Positions 40,434 to 42,930 of a stretch of 42,930 nucleotides of DNA are shown here, one piece after another. The position numbers and the translations under genes are program-made. Below the pieces are notes generated by a model. It saw nothing but the letters and a program-made list of their open reading frames with translations, made no database searches and was not told where the DNA came from. The stretch spans positions 1 through 42,930 of the forward strand of contig NZ_CAUHPG010000020.1 in NCBI RefSeq assembly GCF_959608125.1. The letters run 5' to 3'. Source of the DNA: an uncultured Slackia sp. (GTDB taxonomy: Bacteria; Actinomycetota; Coriobacteriia; Coriobacteriales; Eggerthellaceae). Position 1 is the first letter of the stretch. Every line of letters begins with the position of its first letter.

Positions 40434-42236
40434 TTAGTCGAGATACGCGCCCGTCTGGCGGTTCCACAGCCCAGCGTACACGCCGCCCGCCTCGATCAGC
40501 TCGTCGTGCGGTCCGTCCTCGACGATACGCCCGTTCTCCAATACCACGATGCGGTCGAGGCCCGCCACCGTGGACAGGCGATGCGCCACGACCACCGCCG
40601 TGCGCCCGCGCATCAGCTCGGCGAGGGCGTCTTGCACCATCTTCTCGCTTTCGGAATCGAGCGCGCTCGTCGCCTCGTCCAAGACGAGAATCGGGCAATC
40701 GGCCAGGATGGCGCGCGCGATGGCGATGCGCTGGCGCTGGCCGCCCGAAAGCTTCACGCCGCGCTCGCCCGTGACGGTGTCGAAGCCCTGCGGCAGCCGT
40801 TCGATGAACTCGAGGGCGTTGGCGCGGCGCGCGGCCTCGCGAATCTGCTCCATCGTGGCATCGGGCCTGCCGTAGGCGATATTTTCGGCCACGCTGCGAT
40901 GGAACAGCAGCGACTCCTGCGGCACGTAGGCGATCCGGCGGCGCAGCGATTGCTGCGTGGCGCGGGCGATGTTCTGGCCGTCGATTTCGATCCTGCCCTC
41001 CTGGATGTCGGACAGGCGCAGCAAGAGCTTGGTGAGCGTGGTCTTGCCCGCCCCGCTCGCCCCCACCAGCCCGACGCGCTGGCCTGCGGGGATATGCAGG
41101 TCGAAGCCGTCGAAGACGCGGATCTTGACGCCGCCGTCGTCGTAATCGAAGCCGATGCCCGCAAAATCGATCGAGCCCTCGTTCACTTCGAGGTCGAACG
41201 CGTCGGGCGAATCGGCCACCAGGCGCGGCTCGTCGAGCGCAGCCGTCATGCCGGACGCGTCGCCGAAAGCACGGTTGAAGCGCTGCAGGCCGTTGTTGAT
41301 GAAATTGAACTGGTTGGTCACCGTGTAGGTGTAGGTGAACATCATCACGAGCGTGCCGGGCGTGATGCCGTACCACGCGTTGCCGCCGGCGATGAACACC
41401 GACACCGCCGCCATGATCGTCACCGCGATGCAGGCCGTGATGATGCCGCGCGTAAGCGACGCCTGCATGCGTTTGGAATCGCGCGCTACCACGTCTTTGT
41501 TCGCGGCATCGAACAGACTGCGCTCGTAGTCTTCGCGCCCATAGGTCTTCACGGCCAGGATGTTGGCCACCGAATCGGACAGCTCGCCCGACAGGTGGTT
41601 CTGCGCGCCTGCGGCCTGCTCGTTAAGATGCAGGATGCGTTTGTACATATAGTAGGAAACGCAAGCGTAGAGCGTAAGCAGCGCCATGAGGATCGCCACG
41701 TACACCGGCACGCGTGGCGCCAGGATGGCGCAGGTGAAGATGATCGAGCAGGCCACCGGCAGAAACGGGAACGTGATCGTTTCGAGCAGCAGCTGATAGG
41801 CGCTCATGAACTTCGCGGTCTGGCTGACCAGCGTGCCGCCGAAGCGGTTGGAGTGAAAGCTCATCGATTGGTTGCACAGCGCGTCGAAGCTCATCGTAGC
41901 GAGGTCGTAGGACGCCGCGATCTGCAGCTTGTACATGGCGTAATCCTGCAACTTGCTGGCCGCCTGGCCGAACACGTTGATCGCGATCAGTGCGAAAATA
42001 AAAGGACCGAACTCGGAAAACACCCGGTCGGGCGGCACGGGTCCTGCGCTCACCTTGTCGACCACCAGGCTCATCACGTACGGGTTGCCGTATGAAAGCA
42101 ATGCGACGAAGAGAAACGTCGAAACCATGAGCAGCGAGAACAAGCCGAAATGCTTGCGCGTGACCTGCCAGTAGTAGTGAAGCGTGCGCTTCGTGGTCGA
42201 TGCCGCCTTCTTCTTTTCGCCATCATCGGTCGCCAT
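40434..42236 (-). CDS. ABC transporter, fused permease and ATPase (multidrug exporter type)
   Basis: This 600-residue half-transporter has an N-terminal domain of six membrane segments (about 35-315) and a C-terminal ATPase. The ATPase has Walker A GASGAGKTT, the Q loop in YVPQESLLF, signature LSGGQRQRIAIAR, Walker B ILVLDEATSALD and the H loop VVAHRLSTV. It fits the lipid/drug exporter group and should act as a homodimer or with a partner not seen here. The ATG at 42236 follows GAAAGGGGACTC. It stands alone with its own promoter. The substrate cannot be read from sequence. Confidence 0.93.
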   Translation of the reverse strand: MATDDGEKKKAASTTKRTLHYYWQVTRKHFGLFSLLMVSTFLFVALLSYGNPYVMSLVVDKVSAGPVPPDRVFSEFGPFIFALIAINVFGQAASKLQDYAMYKLQIAASYDLATMSFDALCNQSMSFHSNRFGGTLVSQTAKFMSAYQLLLETITFPFLPVACSIIFTCAILAPRVPVYVAILMALLTLYACVSYYMYKRILHLNEQAAGAQNHLSGELSDSVANILAVKTYGREDYERSLFDAANKDVVARDSKRMQASLTRGIITACIAVTIMAAVSVFIAGGNAWYGITPGTLVMMFTYTYTVTNQFNFINNGLQRFNRAFGDASGMTAALDEPRLVADSPDAFDLEVNEGSIDFAGIGFDYDDGGVKIRVFDGFDLHIPAGQRVGLVGASGAGKTTLTKLLLRLSDIQEGRIEIDGQNIARATQQSLRRRIAYVPQESLLFHRSVAENIAYGRPDATMEQIREAARRANALEFIERLPQGFDTVTGERGVKLSGGQRQRIAIARAILADCPILVLDEATSALDSESEKMVQDALAELMRGRTAVVVAHRLSTVAGLDRIVVLENGRIVEDGPHDELIEAGGVYAGLWNRQTGAYLD

Positions 42237-42260
42237 GAGTCCCCTTTCGTCGGACTTCCG

Positions 42261-42269
42261 ATTATGCCA
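42261..42269 (-). promoter_or_regulatory. Extended -10 promoter of the ABC exporter gene
   Basis: TGG-CATAAT on the minus strand lies 25-30 bases before the ATG. No good -35 element is visible. Confidence 0.45.
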
Positions 42270-42328
42270 CAGAGCACATGTCCGCGACGAAACGCCGTAC
42301 GGACGACGCAGGCGCGGCCCGTATACGA

Positions 42329-42360
42329 CGAAGCGGCGCCGACCACGCGACGCCGCTTCG
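42329..42360 (-). terminator. Hairpin after the sodium symporter gene
   Basis: CGAAGCGGCG and CGCCGCTTCG form a 10-bp stem with a 12-base loop on the minus strand, but no T run follows. It separates the symporter gene from the ABC exporter gene. Confidence 0.5.
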
Positions 42361-42391
42361 AGAATTTCTCGCATACGATTCCGAACGAGCG

Positions 42392-42930
42392 CTACAGCCC
42401 CAGCCAGAGCGCGACTTTCGGCGCGTATCCCATGATGAAGATGATTACGATCAGCACGGGAATGCCCCATCTCACCCACAGGCGGCTCCATGCCGGGAAT
42501 TTCATACCCTCGCCCGCATCGGCCTCGGCGAGGAAATTCTTCCATCCCCAACCGAAGCGCTGCGTGCAGAACAGCACGAAGACCAACGCGCCGAGCGGCA
42601 GCATGTTGTTGGACACCACGAAGTCCTCGATCGACTGGATATCGCCGATACCGGGGATGGTGACGCCTGCAAGCGCGTTGAAGCCGAACACGCACGGCAG
42701 GCTCAAAACGACCACGAGCACGGCGTTGAGCGCCACCGCGCGCTTGCGGTCGATGCCCCACTTGTCCATGGTGAAGCTGATCAGGTTCTCGAACACGGCG
42801 ATGACGGTGGACAGCGCCGCGAAGCTCATGAACACGAAGAACAGCGCGCCCCAGACGTTGCCGAGCGGCATCTGGCCGAACACCACAGGCAACGTGACGA
42901 ACACGAGCGAGGGGCCGGAGTCGGGCGTGA
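42392..42930 (-). CDS. Sodium-dependent symporter (SNF/NSS family), C-terminal part
   Basis: The window holds the last 179 codons of a neurotransmitter:sodium symporter family protein. At the cut edge the frame reads TPDSGPSLVFVTLPVVFGQMP, matching the loop before the seventh membrane segment. It continues with WGALFFVFMSFAALSTVIAV, where conserved serines and Leu help bind sodium, and FENLISFTMDKWG. At least four membrane segments are visible, ending in a short tail. Bacterial members carry amino acids or other amines with sodium. The missing N-terminal part holds most of the substrate site, so the substrate is unknown. Confidence 0.9.
   Translation of the reverse strand, partial: TPDSGPSLVFVTLPVVFGQMPLGNVWGALFFVFMSFAALSTVIAVFENLISFTMDKWGIDRKRAVALNAVLVVVLSLPCVFGFNALAGVTIPGIGDIQSIEDFVVSNNMLPLGALVFVLFCTQRFGWGWKNFLAEADAGEGMKFPAWSRLWVRWGIPVLIVIIFIMGYAPKVALWLGL

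Noticed and set aside
1..42930. tRNA or rRNA genes, CRISPR arrays, insertion sequences, prophage or att sites
   Set aside because: I looked through the gaps between genes and saw no cloverleaf, repeated spacer pattern, transposase or integrase.

Overview
This is a high-GC chromosomal window. The gene set and order fit an anaerobic actinobacterium of class Coriobacteriia, most likely the Eggerthella/Slackia group; this is an inference from content, since no rRNA is present. Supporting points are pyruvate phosphate dikinase next to its regulator, two-subunit glycyl-tRNA synthetase, KhpA between rpsP and rimM, a SpoVS protein, RNase Y together with RNase J, and Gram-positive-type LexA boxes (CGAAC-N4-GTTCG). 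Nearly every gene reads on the minus strand. Only def, degV and lexA read on the plus strand. I see no tRNA, rRNA, insertion sequence, prophage or CRISPR array, so this looks like core genome rather than an island.

Layout from low to high coordinate (genes on the minus strand are transcribed right to left): ppdK (cut by the window edge) and its regulator; glyS, glyQ and lepB; trmD, rimM, khpA and rpsP behind a clear promoter; pnp and rpsO, also behind a clear promoter; a small basic protein divergent from a short peptide deformylase; rluD, lspA and ileS; degV (+); dut and nrdR; a dicarboxylate/glutamate symporter; an unknown tail-anchored membrane protein divergent from lexA (+); hflX, miaA, miaB, spoVS, a GHKL ATPase, rny, recX, recA, a pgsA-cinA fusion, rimO, yajQ, rodZ, ftsK and rnj; an ABC exporter; and the end of a sodium-dependent symporter.

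Three themes tie the genes together. First, DNA-damage response: lexA, recA and recX are here with FtsK, and LexA boxes overlap the recA promoter and both promoters of the lexA divergent region. The lexA region holds three boxes spaced exactly 28 bp apart, and its divergent partner is a 127-residue protein ending in a membrane anchor, a candidate SOS effector such as a division inhibitor. Second, RNA turnover and modification: PNPase, RNase Y, RNase J, KhpA, TrmD, RimM, MiaA, MiaB, RimO, RluD and HflX all lie in 40 kb. Third, the Firmicutes-type order ftsK-rodZ-rimO-pgsA-cinA-recA-rny-spoVS-miaB-miaA is kept but altered: pgsA and cinA form one reading frame, yajQ is inserted, mutS and mutL are absent, and an orphan GHKL ATPase with MutL-like and kinase-like motifs sits between rny and spoVS.

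The most promising leads are the SOS-controlled tail-anchored protein, the GHKL ATPase beside SpoVS, the PgsA-CinA fusion with a possible internal start, and a shared terminator hairpin sequence found at two unlinked genes.
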